Below, piece after piece: positions 24,944 through 34,193 of a DNA stretch of 64,000 bases. How positions within the stretch are numbered: the first letter of the stretch is position 1; every line of letters starts with the position of its first letter. The DNA comes from JASDSY01 sp041441465 (GTDB lineage Bacteria > Muiribacteriota > UBA9980): NCBI GenBank assembly GCA_041441465.1, contig JASDSY010000026.1, positions 246,965 to 310,964 of the forward strand, written 5' to 3'. Position numbers and translations under genes: made by a program. The notes beneath the pieces were generated by a model, which was not told the origin of the DNA, did not search any database, and worked only from the letters and a program-made list of their open reading frames with translations.

Positions 24944-27868
24944 ATGGCAACATCACCAAAAACCTCTACAAAAAACAATCACGTACCTGAATTAAAAGAA
25001 ATCGCTTCCAAAGCGAAACTCGGATTAAAAGAAATCGAACAAATCGAAAAAATTCTCACAGAAAAATCAAATCTTTCACACGATGTAATTCGCAAATCAA
25101 TGGACTGGTATTTAAATGAACTCGGCCTTCACGAGTATTATTTCAATTCAACACCAGTCGAAGAAATCGCAAAACATATCGAATCAATAAAAGCAGCTGA
25201 AATAATAGCTCAAAATTTCCCGCAGGACAATGTCGATGTTAACTTAAAAACCGAACAGGCTGACCGCGCCGTTTACTTGGTTGACGATTATCCTGAAAAA
25301 TCAGTTGAAGTTGAAAGGGCATTTGAAAAAAAATACAATACATACAGATTAGAATGCTACAGAACACCTGGAGTTAGAAACCAGAAATCACACTTAAGAA
25401 TTTATTTTATATATACACCTGAATTCAAGAAAAACGTTAAAGAATACAACACATATTCAAACGCATGCGAAGTTAAATTCTTCGAATCAGCATTGCCTGA
25501 AACAAACAAACGCTACGAAGAAGCATGGAAAGCTTCGGTAAAAATGGAAGCTCCATATGTAAAAATCAAAGAAGCTGAAGGCGAAACAAACATTATCGTC
25601 GTTTTAAACTCAGATTCAGACGACACATTCATCTCAAAATTCTCAGATGTATTGTCAACATACGGACTTTATACAAACCGCAAATATGTTACACCATTCG
25701 CTAACGGCAAAACAATATACAGCTTCTATATCAACAAAATCAGCGATAAAGAAGTTCTCGACAACATAAAAGAAGATATCACGTTAGTCGCTATCCTTCC
25801 TAAAACACCTATCGCTAAATTATTCACAAGAAACATATTAAACGCTCAGGAAACACTTTTTGCTGTTTCAAATTCAGAATTCGCTCATCAGTTCCTCACC
25901 ACATTAAACCAGGAATACATCGCCCTTTCAAAAGCATTGAAAGATCAGCCTGAATTGCTCGGCATGCTCGGAACGATGAAAACAAACCTCGTAAAAGACA
26001 CATTTACACGCGCTAAAATCAACGATGTAATTATGTGCCATCCTGAATTCGTAAAAACAGCTTACAAAGCGTTTAACGAAAAATTCAATCCTGAAATAAA
26101 GAAAAGAAATTACGAAAAAGCGATCAAAAAAGTTACAGATATGATAAAAACAGAAGCTAAAAATGATGTTGATGCAACAATCCTCGGTTCATTCGTAGCT
26201 TTCACAAACTTCGTATTGAAAACCAACTTCTACAAAACAGAAAAAGTAAGCCTTTCATACAGACTCGACCCTAATTTCTTAAATAAAGTCGACTATGTTG
26301 ACACACCGTTCGGGTTGTTCTTCGTAAACGGCAAAGAATTCATAGGCTATCACATCCGTTTCAGAGACATCGCACGCGGCGGTATTCGTCTTGTAAAATC
26401 AAGAACCGAAGAAGATTTCGAATTCAAAGCAGACTTTATATTCGACGAAAACTATAACCTCGCGCACACACAGCAGAGAAAAAACAAAGACATCCCTGAA
26501 GGCGGTTCAAAAGGCACAGTATTATTGAACTGGGCTTCACAGAGCAAAGCTGAACCTGCATTCAAAAAATACATCGACGGTCTCTTAGACCTTTTAATGC
26601 CTACAGAAGAAATAGTCGACTACTACGGCCAGCAGGAAATCCTCTTCCTCGGACCGGATGAAAACACAGCTGACGTTATGGAATGGGCATGCCAGCGCGC
26701 TCACGAACGCGGTTACAAATTCTGGAAAGGGTTCACGACAGGCAAACCGCTCTCGATCGGCGGTATACCTCACGACCGTTACGGCATGACGACAATAGGC
26801 GTTCATGAAATGGCTATGCACATACTCGCTAAAGCCGGCGTAAAAGAAGAAACAATAACGAAATTTCAGACAGGCGGTCCAGACGGCGACCTTGGCAGCA
26901 ACGAAATATTAATATCGAAAGACAAAACAACTGCAATAGTTGACGGTTCAGGCGTAATTTACGATCCAAAAGGCTTAAATCGCGAAGAACTCGTAAAATT
27001 AGCTAAAGGCCGCAAGATGATCAACCACTTCGATACTGCAAAACTTTCGAAAGAAGGTTTCAGAGTATTGATCGAAGAAAAAGACGTAAAACTTCCTAAC
27101 GGTGAAGTAATAGCTAACGGCGAAACATTCAGAAATATATTCCACCTCACAAAATACGCTAAAGCAGATCTCTTCGTTCCGTGCGGCGGTCGTCCAAAAG
27201 CGATAAACATCAATAACTATAATCAGCTGCTTGACGAAAATGGCGTACCGCGCTGGAAATATATCTCAGAAGGCGCTAACCTCTTCATCACCCAGGAAGC
27301 TCGTTTGAGATTAGAAGAAAAAGGCGTTTCACTTGTAAAAGACGCTTCAGCAAACAAAGGCGGAGTTACATCATCGTCGTTCGAAGTTCTCGCTTCACTC
27401 GCTATGACAGACGAACAGTACAAAGAATGGATGATTGTCGAAAACGCTGACAAAGAAAAAGAGAAAAAATTCAGAATGACATACATCGGCGAAATCATTG
27501 AAAAAATCAAATTGAACGCTCACCTCGAATTCGAAGCTATGTGGGCTGAAAACCAGAAAACCAAAACTCCTATGGCGATATTGAGCGACGTATTGAGCAA
27601 CAAGATCAACCAGATCACAGACTCGCTCCGCGAATCGTCACTCTATGAAGATGAAAAAATCTGGAGATACGCAATTGAAAATCACTGCCCGAAAGTTCTT
27701 ATCAAAGAAATCGGCCTTGACACAATATTGAAGAGAGTTCCACAGAACTACCTCCGTGCAATCTTCGGAACACACTTAGCAAGCAACTACATATACAAAA
27801 ATGGTTTGAATGCTAACGAAGTTGATTTCTTCAAATTCATCGACTCAATCAAACGCAACTTAAAATAA
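24944..27868 (+). CDS. gdh: NAD-type glutamate dehydrogenase, GDH-115-like
   Basis: A 974-residue enzyme that interconverts glutamate and 2-oxoglutarate plus ammonium, probably in the catabolic NAD-linked direction. It is much longer than hexameric GdhA (about 450) and matches the large yeast GDH2-like group. The catalytic core from about residue 455 includes FRDIARGGIRLV, DIPEGGSKG with the catalytic Lys, LGPDENTADVMEW, GGPDGDLGSNEIL and the dinucleotide-domain segment DLFVPCGGRPKAI. An N-terminal half of about 440 residues is probably regulatory. Codon use (many ACA, TCA, GCT, CTC) resembles the ribosomal protein and gap genes here more than its hypothetical neighbours, suggesting high expression. 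Two terminators follow. Confidence 0.93.
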   Translation: MATSPKTSTKNNHVPELKEIASKAKLGLKEIEQIEKILTEKSNLSHDVIRKSMDWYLNELGLHEYYFNSTPVEEIAKHIESIKAAEIIAQNFPQDNVDVNLKTEQADRAVYLVDDYPEKSVEVERAFEKKYNTYRLECYRTPGVRNQKSHLRIYFIYTPEFKKNVKEYNTYSNACEVKFFESALPETNKRYEEAWKASVKMEAPYVKIKEAEGETNIIVVLNSDSDDTFISKFSDVLSTYGLYTNRKYVTPFANGKTIYSFYINKISDKEVLDNIKEDITLVAILPKTPIAKLFTRNILNAQETLFAVSNSEFAHQFLTTLNQEYIALSKALKDQPELLGMLGTMKTNLVKDTFTRAKINDVIMCHPEFVKTAYKAFNEKFNPEIKKRNYEKAIKKVTDMIKTEAKNDVDATILGSFVAFTNFVLKTNFYKTEKVSLSYRLDPNFLNKVDYVDTPFGLFFVNGKEFIGYHIRFRDIARGGIRLVKSRTEEDFEFKADFIFDENYNLAHTQQRKNKDIPEGGSKGTVLLNWASQSKAEPAFKKYIDGLLDLLMPTEEIVDYYGQQEILFLGPDENTADVMEWACQRAHERGYKFWKGFTTGKPLSIGGIPHDRYGMTTIGVHEMAMHILAKAGVKEETITKFQTGGPDGDLGSNEILISKDKTTAIVDGSGVIYDPKGLNREELVKLAKGRKMINHFDTAKLSKEGFRVLIEEKDVKLPNGEVIANGETFRNIFHLTKYAKADLFVPCGGRPKAININNYNQLLDENGVPRWKYISEGANLFITQEARLRLEEKGVSLVKDASANKGGVTSSSFEVLASLAMTDEQYKEWMIVENADKEKEKKFRMTYIGEIIEKIKLNAHLEFEAMWAENQKTKTPMAILSDVLSNKINQITDSLRESSLYEDEKIWRYAIENHCPKVLIKEIGLDTILKRVPQNYLRAIFGTHLASNYIYKNGLNANEVDFFKFIDSIKRNLK

Positions 27869-27886
27869 TCCATACTAAATAAAAAA

Positions 27887-27923
27887 CAGGAGCGGACTTA
27901 AAAACCGCTCCTGTTCTTTTTAT
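27887..27923 (+). terminator. Intrinsic terminator after gdh
   Basis: Perfect 9-bp stem CAGGAGCGG (27887-27895) with CCGCTCCTG (27905-27913), followed by TTCTTTTTAT. A textbook Rho-independent terminator 18 nt past the gdh stop. Confidence 0.93.
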
Positions 27924-27924
27924 A

Positions 27925-27970
27925 AAAAATCAGGCCGTGTGCTTCGCGCCGCGGCCTGATTTTATTTTTT
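27925..27970. terminator. Second, bidirectional terminator
   Basis: AAAATCAGGCCG pairs with CGGCCTGATTTT across a GC-rich loop. T-runs follow on both strands (TTTATTTTTT on plus, TTTTTTATA on minus). It backs up the gdh terminator and would also stop transcription from the tpiA side. Confidence 0.8.
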
Positions 27971-28202
27971 AGAAAAATTATTTATTTAATTATTCAAAAA
28001 CCCTTTCAAATAAATAAAAAATATATCAAAAGTACTGCTGCTGCTATGAAAACTATTTAATTTTTATTTAGTATATAATAATTTACTAATTTTTGTTGTA
28101 TTTTTATGTTTGTCAGAAAAATTCACGTTCTATTTAATTTTCACGCTTCATAAAAGAATATAATTTTACAACGCACATTTATTAAAAATTATACCTTATA
28201 CC
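27971..28202. other. AT-rich intergenic region
   Basis: About 230 bases of very AT-rich sequence between terminators of convergent genes. I see no open frame, RNA or repeat that I would defend. Confidence 0.4.
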
Positions 28203-28250
28203 AAAAAGAAGCGAAATATGGATTGAATACCATTTTTCGCTTCTTTTATT
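28203..28250 (-). terminator. Terminator after tpiA
   Basis: AAAAAGAAGCGAAA (28203-28216) pairs with TTTTTCGCTTCTTTT (28233-28247). On the minus strand the stem ends in TTCTTTTTGG, placed about 35 nt beyond the tpiA stop codon. It is symmetrical enough to act on both strands. Confidence 0.75.
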
Positions 28251-28282
28251 TCTCAGGGAAAGATATGATTTTTTATTTTATA

Positions 28283-29059
28283 TTAGAGAACGGACTCGCA
28301 AATTTTTATAAATTTGGCCGGATCTAAAGCCGCGCCGCCGATAAGAGCGCCGTCAATCGTTTCATCAGCCATATATTCCTTTATATTTTCCGGCTTAACT
28401 GAACCGCCATACTGGATTCTTATCTTTTCCGAAAGCGGTTTTGAATATGTTTTAGCCATTTCCTGGCGGATAGTGTTAATAACGCTTACTGCATCGTCTT
28501 TAGTCGCGTTTTTTCCGGTGCCGATAGCCCATATCGGCTCATAAGCTATTACTATTTTTTCAGCATCGGCTTCGCTTATTCCTGCAAAATCGGCTTTTAT
28601 CTGATTCGCCACTTTCTGCTGCGTATGTCCGGCTTCACGTTCCTGAAGTGTCTCGCCGACGCAAAGTATCGGGATAAGCCCGTTAGCGATAGCAAATTTA
28701 AGCTTTTTATTAACGGTTTCATCCGTTTCGTTATAGTAAGCGCGGCGTTCTGAATGCCCTATAATGACATATTTTACCCCAAATTCCAGAAGCATTGCCG
28801 GGGCGATCTCGCCGGTAAACGCGCCTTCTTTTTCAAAATTCATATTCTGAGCGCCAAGCTCAAACTTAGTGCCGAATAATTTTTCAGACGCTTTAAACAA
28901 CGACGTAAAAGGCGGGCAAATAACAGCTTCTACTTTTTTCGGGTCAAAGCTTTTAAAGTTAGCCTTAAGCTCATCAATAAATTTGGCAGTTTCAGCAAAT
29001 GTCTTGTACATTTTCCAGTTAGCCGCGAAAATCGGCATTCTTTTTCTCATATTTATCAT
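28283..29059 (-). CDS. tpiA: Triosephosphate isomerase
   Basis: A 258-residue TIM-barrel enzyme that interconverts dihydroxyacetone phosphate and glyceraldehyde 3-phosphate. Motifs are AANWKMYKT (substrate Asn-Lys), IIGHSERRAY (electrophilic His), VIAYEPIWAIGTGKNAT (catalytic Glu and flexible loop) and QYGGSVKPEN. It follows pgk by 24 nt, completing a gap-pgk-tpiA glycolytic cluster. The chosen ATG has AAAGGA four bases upstream; a second ATG three codons later is also possible. Confidence 0.98.
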   Translation of the reverse strand: MINMRKRMPIFAANWKMYKTFAETAKFIDELKANFKSFDPKKVEAVICPPFTSLFKASEKLFGTKFELGAQNMNFEKEGAFTGEIAPAMLLEFGVKYVIIGHSERRAYYNETDETVNKKLKFAIANGLIPILCVGETLQEREAGHTQQKVANQIKADFAGISEADAEKIVIAYEPIWAIGTGKNATKDDAVSVINTIRQEMAKTYSKPLSEKIRIQYGGSVKPENIKEYMADETIDGALIGGAALDPAKFIKICESVL

Positions 29060-29083
29060 TAATTCCTTTCATTAACGTCTATT

Positions 29084-30325
29084 TTAGTGGCAGCCGCCGT
29101 CGCCGCATTCGCTGCAGCAGCAGCAACCGCCGGTTTTATCTGTAAGAGCATTAACGCCCGGAAGGACCTTGCCTTCCATAAATTCAAGAGAAGCGCCGCC
29201 GCCGGTAGATACGTGGCCCATTTTATCGGCAACTCCTGCTTTTTCAACAGCAGCAACCGAATCGCCGCCGCCGACAATAGTCATTGCCTTGCCTTTTAAT
29301 TCTGCAAGAAGTTTAGCGACCTCAATCGTACCTTTAGCGAATTTATCTATTTCGAATACGCCCATAGGTCCATTCCAGATAACTGTTTTAGCATCTTTTA
29401 AAACTGCCTTGAAATTTTCTATCGATTTCGGACCAAGGTCAAAACCTGCCATATCTGAAGGAATCTCATTAATTTCAACGATTTTAGCCTCGGCGTCTTC
29501 CTTCATTTCTGCGGCGATTAAAGCGTCGACAGGCAAAATAATCTCTTTTTTCGAGTCTTTAGCTTTTTTAAGTATCTCTTTGGCAACTTCAATTTTATCA
29601 TCTTCGACAAGCGATTTGCCGACATTCAAGCCCTGAGCTTTCAGGAAGGTAAATGCCATGCCGCCGCCGATTATAAGTTTATCGACAATTTTCAAAAGAT
29701 TTTCCAAAACGTCGATCTTAGACGATACTTTGGCGCCGCCTACGAGCGCGTAAAAAGGCCTTTCAGGGTTTGAAAGAGCGCCGCCGATAGCAGCGATTTC
29801 TTTTTCCATAAGATAGCCGGCAACGGCGATTTCCATAAATTTAGTAACGCCTTCCGTGGAAGCGTGCGCGCGGTGCGCCGTTCCGAAAGCGTCATTCACA
29901 TATACTTCGCCGAGCTGCGCAAGTTCTTCTGCAAACTTAGGATCGTTAGCTTCTTCGCCTTTATGAAATCTCAGATTTTCAAGCAGTAATATTTCGCCCG
30001 GCTTTAATTCTTCCGCCATTTGACGAACTTTCTCACCAATGCAATCTTCGGCGAATTTTACTTTAACGGTCTTCAGAAGCTCTGAAAGTCTTTCCGCTAC
30101 TGGTTTTAAGCTGTACTGAGGATCCGGCGCGCCTTTCGCCTTGCCAAGATGCGACATTAAAATCACCTTGGCGCCGTCCTTTAAAAGATAATTAAGCGTA
30201 GGAAGAGTTGCTCTTATTCTTGTGTCGTCCGTTATCTTGCCGTTTTTTATAGGAACGTTGAAATCAACGCGCACAAGCGCACTGTGACTGTTAAAATCTA
30301 TATCTTCAATAGTGAATTTATTCAT
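29084..30325 (-). CDS. pgk: Phosphoglycerate kinase with Cys-rich C-terminal tail
   Basis: A 413-residue glycolytic enzyme that moves phosphate from 1,3-bisphosphoglycerate to ADP. Landmarks are VRVDFNVPIKNG, MSHLGKAKG, ENLRFHKGEE, NDAFGTAHRAHAS, ALVGGAKVSSKI, WNGPMGVFE and GGGDSVAAVEKAG near the C-terminal nucleotide loop. The usual protein ends soon after the ELMEGK-PGV segment (FMEGKVLPGVNALTDK here). This one continues with TGGCCCCSECGDGGCH, six Cys and a terminal His in sixteen residues, which could bind a metal or be redox active. GGAGG precedes the ATG. The gene is probably co-transcribed with tpiA. Confidence 0.97.
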   Translation of the reverse strand: MNKFTIEDIDFNSHSALVRVDFNVPIKNGKITDDTRIRATLPTLNYLLKDGAKVILMSHLGKAKGAPDPQYSLKPVAERLSELLKTVKVKFAEDCIGEKVRQMAEELKPGEILLLENLRFHKGEEANDPKFAEELAQLGEVYVNDAFGTAHRAHASTEGVTKFMEIAVAGYLMEKEIAAIGGALSNPERPFYALVGGAKVSSKIDVLENLLKIVDKLIIGGGMAFTFLKAQGLNVGKSLVEDDKIEVAKEILKKAKDSKKEIILPVDALIAAEMKEDAEAKIVEINEIPSDMAGFDLGPKSIENFKAVLKDAKTVIWNGPMGVFEIDKFAKGTIEVAKLLAELKGKAMTIVGGGDSVAAVEKAGVADKMGHVSTGGGASLEFMEGKVLPGVNALTDKTGGCCCCSECGDGGCH

Positions 30326-30383
30326 TAAAAAAACCTCCGCATTAAAAATAAAGTAAAAATCAAATAAATAATAAGCGTTAATG

Positions 30384-30423
30384 TAAAAAAAACCAGACTA
30401 TCCAAAGATAATCTGGTTTTTTA
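30384..30423 (-). terminator. Intrinsic terminator between gap and pgk
   Basis: On the minus strand AAACCAGATTATC pairs with GATAGTCTGGTTT (one G-U pair) around a TTTG loop, followed by TTTTTACA. It separates gap from pgk-tpiA, so pgk either has its own promoter or depends on read-through. Confidence 0.8.
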
Positions 30424-30437
30424 TACAATTTATTTAA

Positions 30438-31448
30438 CTATTTTTTGCTGTTCATATATTTTATGAGGTCGCGTACTCTGCATGAATAACCCCATTCGTT
30501 ATCATACCATGAATTGATTTTAACCATTCTTCCGCCGGTTACGTAAGTAAGGGTCGCATCAAATATCGACGAGTGTTCATTCATATAGAAATCGCGTGAA
30601 ACGAGTTCTTTTTCCTCGTATTCGAGAACGCCCTTTAAGTTTGTTTCCGCTGCTTTTTTCATTGCGGCGTTAACTTCTTCTTTAGTAACGTCTTTTTTGA
30701 GCATGCATACGAGGTCGACTACTGAAACATCAGGTGTAGGAACGCGCATAGCATAGCCGTCCATTTTACCTTTCAATTCAGGGATAACGAGCGCTATAGC
30801 CTTAGCCGCGCCGGTTGTTGTCGGAATCATCGATAAAGCGGCAGCTCTTGATCTTCTTAAGTCGCCTTTTCTGTGAGGAAGGTCGAGTATAGCCTGATCG
30901 TTTGTATATGAGTGAATTGTTGTCATTAAGCCGTATTCTAAGCCGAAATTATCCATTAAAACTTTTGCGACAGGCGCAAGGCAGTTTGTCGTGCATGAAG
31001 CGTTTGAAATTACGTGATGTTTTGCAGGATCGTATTTATCGTGGTTAACGCCCATAACTATTGTTATGTCTTCGTTTTTGGCTGGAGCCGAAATGATGAC
31101 TTTTTTAGCGCCGGCGTCCATGTGAGCTTTCGCTTTTTCTTTGTCAGTGAATAAGCCTGTCGATTCTACGACGTATTCTACGCCGAGGCTGCCCCAAGGA
31201 AGTTCTTTAGGGTCTTTTACTGCAAGAACTTTTACAGCTTTGCCGTTTACGATTATCGAATCTTCGGTGCTTGAAACTTCAGCATTAAATGTTCCAAGTA
31301 TCGAGTCATATTTCAAAAGGTGCGCGAGAGTTTTCGCGTTTGTAAGGTCGTTTACCGCTACTATTTCGATGTCTTTGTGATTAATGCATGAGCGGAAAAA
31401 ATTTCTTCCGATACGTCCAAAACCATTGATACCAACTTTAATTGTCAT
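30438..31448 (-). CDS. gap: Glyceraldehyde-3-phosphate dehydrogenase, type I
   Basis: A 336-residue NAD-dependent glycolytic dehydrogenase. It begins with the Rossmann motif VGINGFGRIGRN. Asp in AVNDLT at the end of the second strand favours NAD over NADP. The active-site segment SNASCTTNCLAP carries Cys152; the phosphate-site loop RRSRAAALSMIPTTTGAAKA and WYDNEWGYSCRV follow. The frame is open 19 codons upstream, but ATG 31448 is taken because GGAGGA sits eight bases ahead and the protein then starts as usual (MTIKVGINGFG). Confidence 0.98.
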   Translation of the reverse strand: MTIKVGINGFGRIGRNFFRSCINHKDIEIVAVNDLTNAKTLAHLLKYDSILGTFNAEVSSTEDSIIVNGKAVKVLAVKDPKELPWGSLGVEYVVESTGLFTDKEKAKAHMDAGAKKVIISAPAKNEDITIVMGVNHDKYDPAKHHVISNASCTTNCLAPVAKVLMDNFGLEYGLMTTIHSYTNDQAILDLPHRKGDLRRSRAAALSMIPTTTGAAKAIALVIPELKGKMDGYAMRVPTPDVSVVDLVCMLKKDVTKEEVNAAMKKAAETNLKGVLEYEEKELVSRDFYMNEHSSIFDATLTYVTGGRMVKINSWYDNEWGYSCRVRDLIKYMNSKK

Positions 31449-31683
31449 AAATAAATTCCTCCAGATAGAAATAAAGTTTGTTTTTTTGTGTCTTTCTACA
31501 TACAAATAAGCCGCAAATTACGCAGCTTAATTTACCTTTTTTCCATACCCTGCCAATTATATTTATATTTATTTTACCAGGCCTACCGTAAATTACCCTA
31601 CCAGACAATACTTGTTACTTGATACTCGTTATTATAAATTATTAAAGATCTCACAAAGCATAAAATATGCTAATGACATTCGC
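31449..31683. other. Intergenic region between rpsA and gap
   Basis: About 235 bases upstream of gap. It holds A/T-rich -10-like words (for example TATAAT on the minus strand near 31560) but no matching -35 hexamer that convinces me. No gene seen. Confidence 0.35.
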
Positions 31684-31722
31684 TAAAAAATAGGGAACGA
31701 AAAGTTTTGACGTTCCCTACTT
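31684..31722 (-). terminator. Intrinsic terminator after rpsA
   Basis: TAGGGAACG (31691-31699) pairs with CGTTCCCTA (31711-31719). On the minus strand TTTTTTAG follows the stem. It starts 8 nt past the S1 stop codon. Confidence 0.88.
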
Positions 31723-31729
31723 TTCAAAA

Positions 31730-33994
31730 TTATTTTTTTAAGCCTGCGCTTTTAAAAGCATCAGCCATTGCTGAGTTTTTAAAATCTTCGGCGCCCTGCT
31801 GATTTATCTGGTTTACAGTCACTTTAGCCGCAGGAGCTTCTTCCTCTGTTTTTGTACGCATTGAAAGTTTTATCTTGCGTTCAGTAAGGTTTATGTCAAC
31901 GATTTTAACTTTAACGGTTTCGCCGACTTTAACGACATTTTCAACCCTGTCAACACGTTCATCGGCAAGCTGCGATATGTGAATAAGACCTTCAATTCCG
32001 TCTTCTAATTCAATAAACGCACCGTATTCCTGAATGCTTTTTACCTTGCCTTCAACCTGTTCGCCGTTATCCATTTTTTCTTTATATGCCATCAAAGGAT
32101 CCACTGTCAGCTGTTTTAAACCAAGGCTTACTTTTTTGCCGTCTTTATCGACATTTAAAATACGAATTTTAATTTTTTCGCCGGCTTTTAAAACTTCGGC
32201 CGGATCATTGTATTTTTTGTTCCAGCAGATGTCAGAAGTGTGTAAAAGTCCTTCAACGCCGGGTTCAAGCTCGATAAATGCGCCGAATTTCGCGAAATGA
32301 GTAATCAAACCTTCGACAATATCGCCGACTTTATATTTTTCTTCAATGCCCGCCCACGGATCGCTCAAAAGCTGCTTATAGCCAAGCGCGATTTTTTTGT
32401 CTTCTGCATTGATTTCCATTATTTTCACTTTTACTTTTTCGCCGGATTTTAATATCTCGTTTGCGTGCCCTATATTTTTTGTCCATGAAAGGTCGGAAAT
32501 ATGAATCAAGCCTTCAATGCCGGGTTCGAGTTCGACGAAAGCGCCGAATTTAGTAAGATTAGTGATTTTGCCCTCAAAAACTTCGCCTATAGCGTATTTT
32601 CCGGCTACAAGCGTCCAAGGATCAGGAGTGATCTGCTTTTTGCCGACTTTAATTCTTCTCGCCGCAACATCCATTTTCAGAATCTTAACTTCTACGCTCT
32701 GGCCTATTTTAACTAATTCTGAAGGATGATTGACTTTTTTCGACCATGAAAGGTCGGAAATATGCATAAAAGCTTCAACATTCGGCTCCAGCTCGACTAT
32801 GACGCCCGAATCGTTTATCGCTTTAACTTTGCCGGTAGCTATAGTGTTTTCCGCGTAAGATGAAGCGATTTTAGCCCACGGATCTTCTGTAAGCTGCTTG
32901 ATTCCAAGTTTTATCTTTTTATCAGCAAGATTAAATTCAATTACTTTTACTTTAATCTTTTCGCCGACTTTTATCATATCCGAAACCTTACCGCGCTGTG
33001 TCCACGATATGTCGCTGACATGGATAAGGCCGTCAATACCGGGTTCCAGCGTTAAAAACGCGCCGTATTCAGCGAGATTTTTAACTACGCCTTCACAAAC
33101 CGTTCCGACTTTGTATTTTTCAGCGGCCAGATCCCACGGATTAGGGTTAAGCTGCTTTAAGCCGAGGCTTATTTTCTTTGTATTGCGGTCTAATTTAAGT
33201 ATTTTGCATGTGATTTTCTGGCCTGTCGAAACCACATCGGCAGGATTTGAAACGTGGCCGTATGACATATCGGTAATATGTAAAAGACCGTCGATGCCGC
33301 CGATGTCGATAAACGCGCCATATTCGGTAAGGCTTTTTACTGTTCCGTCAATCGTATCGCCTTCGTGATGCTTGCCGAATATTTCGTCAAGCTTGACGTT
33401 TGCTATTTCTTCCAAAAGCGCGCGCCTTGAAAGTTTAAGGTATCTTTTAATCTTATTTATTTCAACGACTTTAAATTCAAAAGTCTTGTCAAGATATTCT
33501 TCAGGTTTAAGATTATCACGACGATTCATCAATTGCGAAGCTGGAACAACACAGCTTATGCCTTCATAAACAACCTCATATCTATTATTTTTAAGCATCC
33601 TAACAACTTTAGCTTTTATCGAGTGGCCTGTATTCTGGTCATTCATTATCTTGTCCCAGGATATTTTCTGCGCCGCCCTTTTTCTGCTTATCGTTATGTT
33701 ATCTTCTAAATCCTGCGATTTGGTTATCATAACGGTGACTACGCTGCCTATCTTAGGATCTTCGCCAAGGTCACGGAATTCCTGCATCGGTATCCCGCTG
33801 TCTGATTTGTAACCCACATTTACAAAAACATGATCGTTCGATATTTTTATTACAGTGCCGTCAACGATATTGCCGCGTTCGATAACCGCATGCTTTCCGG
33901 AAGCCTTAGCCGCGTCCATTGTAGCCATTACCTGGTCCATAGTTGTTATTTCATTGCCATCAACATGTTTTTTTTCGTTCTCGGTTGTTCCCAT
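31730..33994 (-). CDS. rpsA: S1 RNA-binding protein with eight S1 domains
   Basis: A 754-residue protein built almost wholly of S1/OB-fold repeats. I count eight, starting at roughly residues 38, 122, 205, 290, 375, 460, 545 and 630. Repeats 3-8 carry the clear YGAF-x(5-9)-G-x-(D/E)-G-L-(I/L)-H-x-S-D pattern except the fifth (SGVIVELEPNVEAFMHISD). E. coli S1 has six domains and many bacteria have four to six. The role is probably ribosomal protein S1, which brings mRNA to the 30S subunit, but other S1-repeat proteins cannot be excluded. GAGGAGA lies ten bases before ATG. The promoter and an approximately 110-nt leader are visible upstream. Confidence 0.88.
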   Translation of the reverse strand: MGTTENEKKHVDGNEITTMDQVMATMDAAKASGKHAVIERGNIVDGTVIKISNDHVFVNVGYKSDSGIPMQEFRDLGEDPKIGSVVTVMITKSQDLEDNITISRKRAAQKISWDKIMNDQNTGHSIKAKVVRMLKNNRYEVVYEGISCVVPASQLMNRRDNLKPEEYLDKTFEFKVVEINKIKRYLKLSRRALLEEIANVKLDEIFGKHHEGDTIDGTVKSLTEYGAFIDIGGIDGLLHITDMSYGHVSNPADVVSTGQKITCKILKLDRNTKKISLGLKQLNPNPWDLAAEKYKVGTVCEGVVKNLAEYGAFLTLEPGIDGLIHVSDISWTQRGKVSDMIKVGEKIKVKVIEFNLADKKIKLGIKQLTEDPWAKIASSYAENTIATGKVKAINDSGVIVELEPNVEAFMHISDLSWSKKVNHPSELVKIGQSVEVKILKMDVAARRIKVGKKQITPDPWTLVAGKYAIGEVFEGKITNLTKFGAFVELEPGIEGLIHISDLSWTKNIGHANEILKSGEKVKVKIMEINAEDKKIALGYKQLLSDPWAGIEEKYKVGDIVEGLITHFAKFGAFIELEPGVEGLLHTSDICWNKKYNDPAEVLKAGEKIKIRILNVDKDGKKVSLGLKQLTVDPLMAYKEKMDNGEQVEGKVKSIQEYGAFIELEDGIEGLIHISQLADERVDRVENVVKVGETVKVKIVDINLTERKIKLSMRTKTEEEAPAAKVTVNQINQQGAEDFKNSAMADAFKSAGLKK

Positions 33995-34111
33995 CCCAAT
34001 TCATCTCCTCGTGATATTGCCAATAAAAATTTCAGCGCCTTCCCACATACAGTACGGCACCTGAAGCATATGCCTCTCTCATGTACTCAATTTTTTGTCA
34101 AGTATTGGATA

Positions 34112-34140
34112 ATTATATCATAACTAACAATTTTTGTCAA
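34112..34140 (-). promoter_or_regulatory. Perfect consensus promoter for rpsA
   Basis: On the minus strand TTGACA (34135-34140), 17 nt, TATAAT (34112-34117), with TGA just before the -10 (extended -10). A second TTGACAAAAAATTG copy lies downstream at 34088-34101, echoing the -35 region. The leader of about 110 nt to ATG 33994 contains a CAGGTGCC/GGCGCTG partial hairpin. Confidence 0.85.
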
Positions 34141-34193
34141 TAAAACCTTATATAACCTTAATTTTGACCGGGCATAAATTCGGATAAACGACG

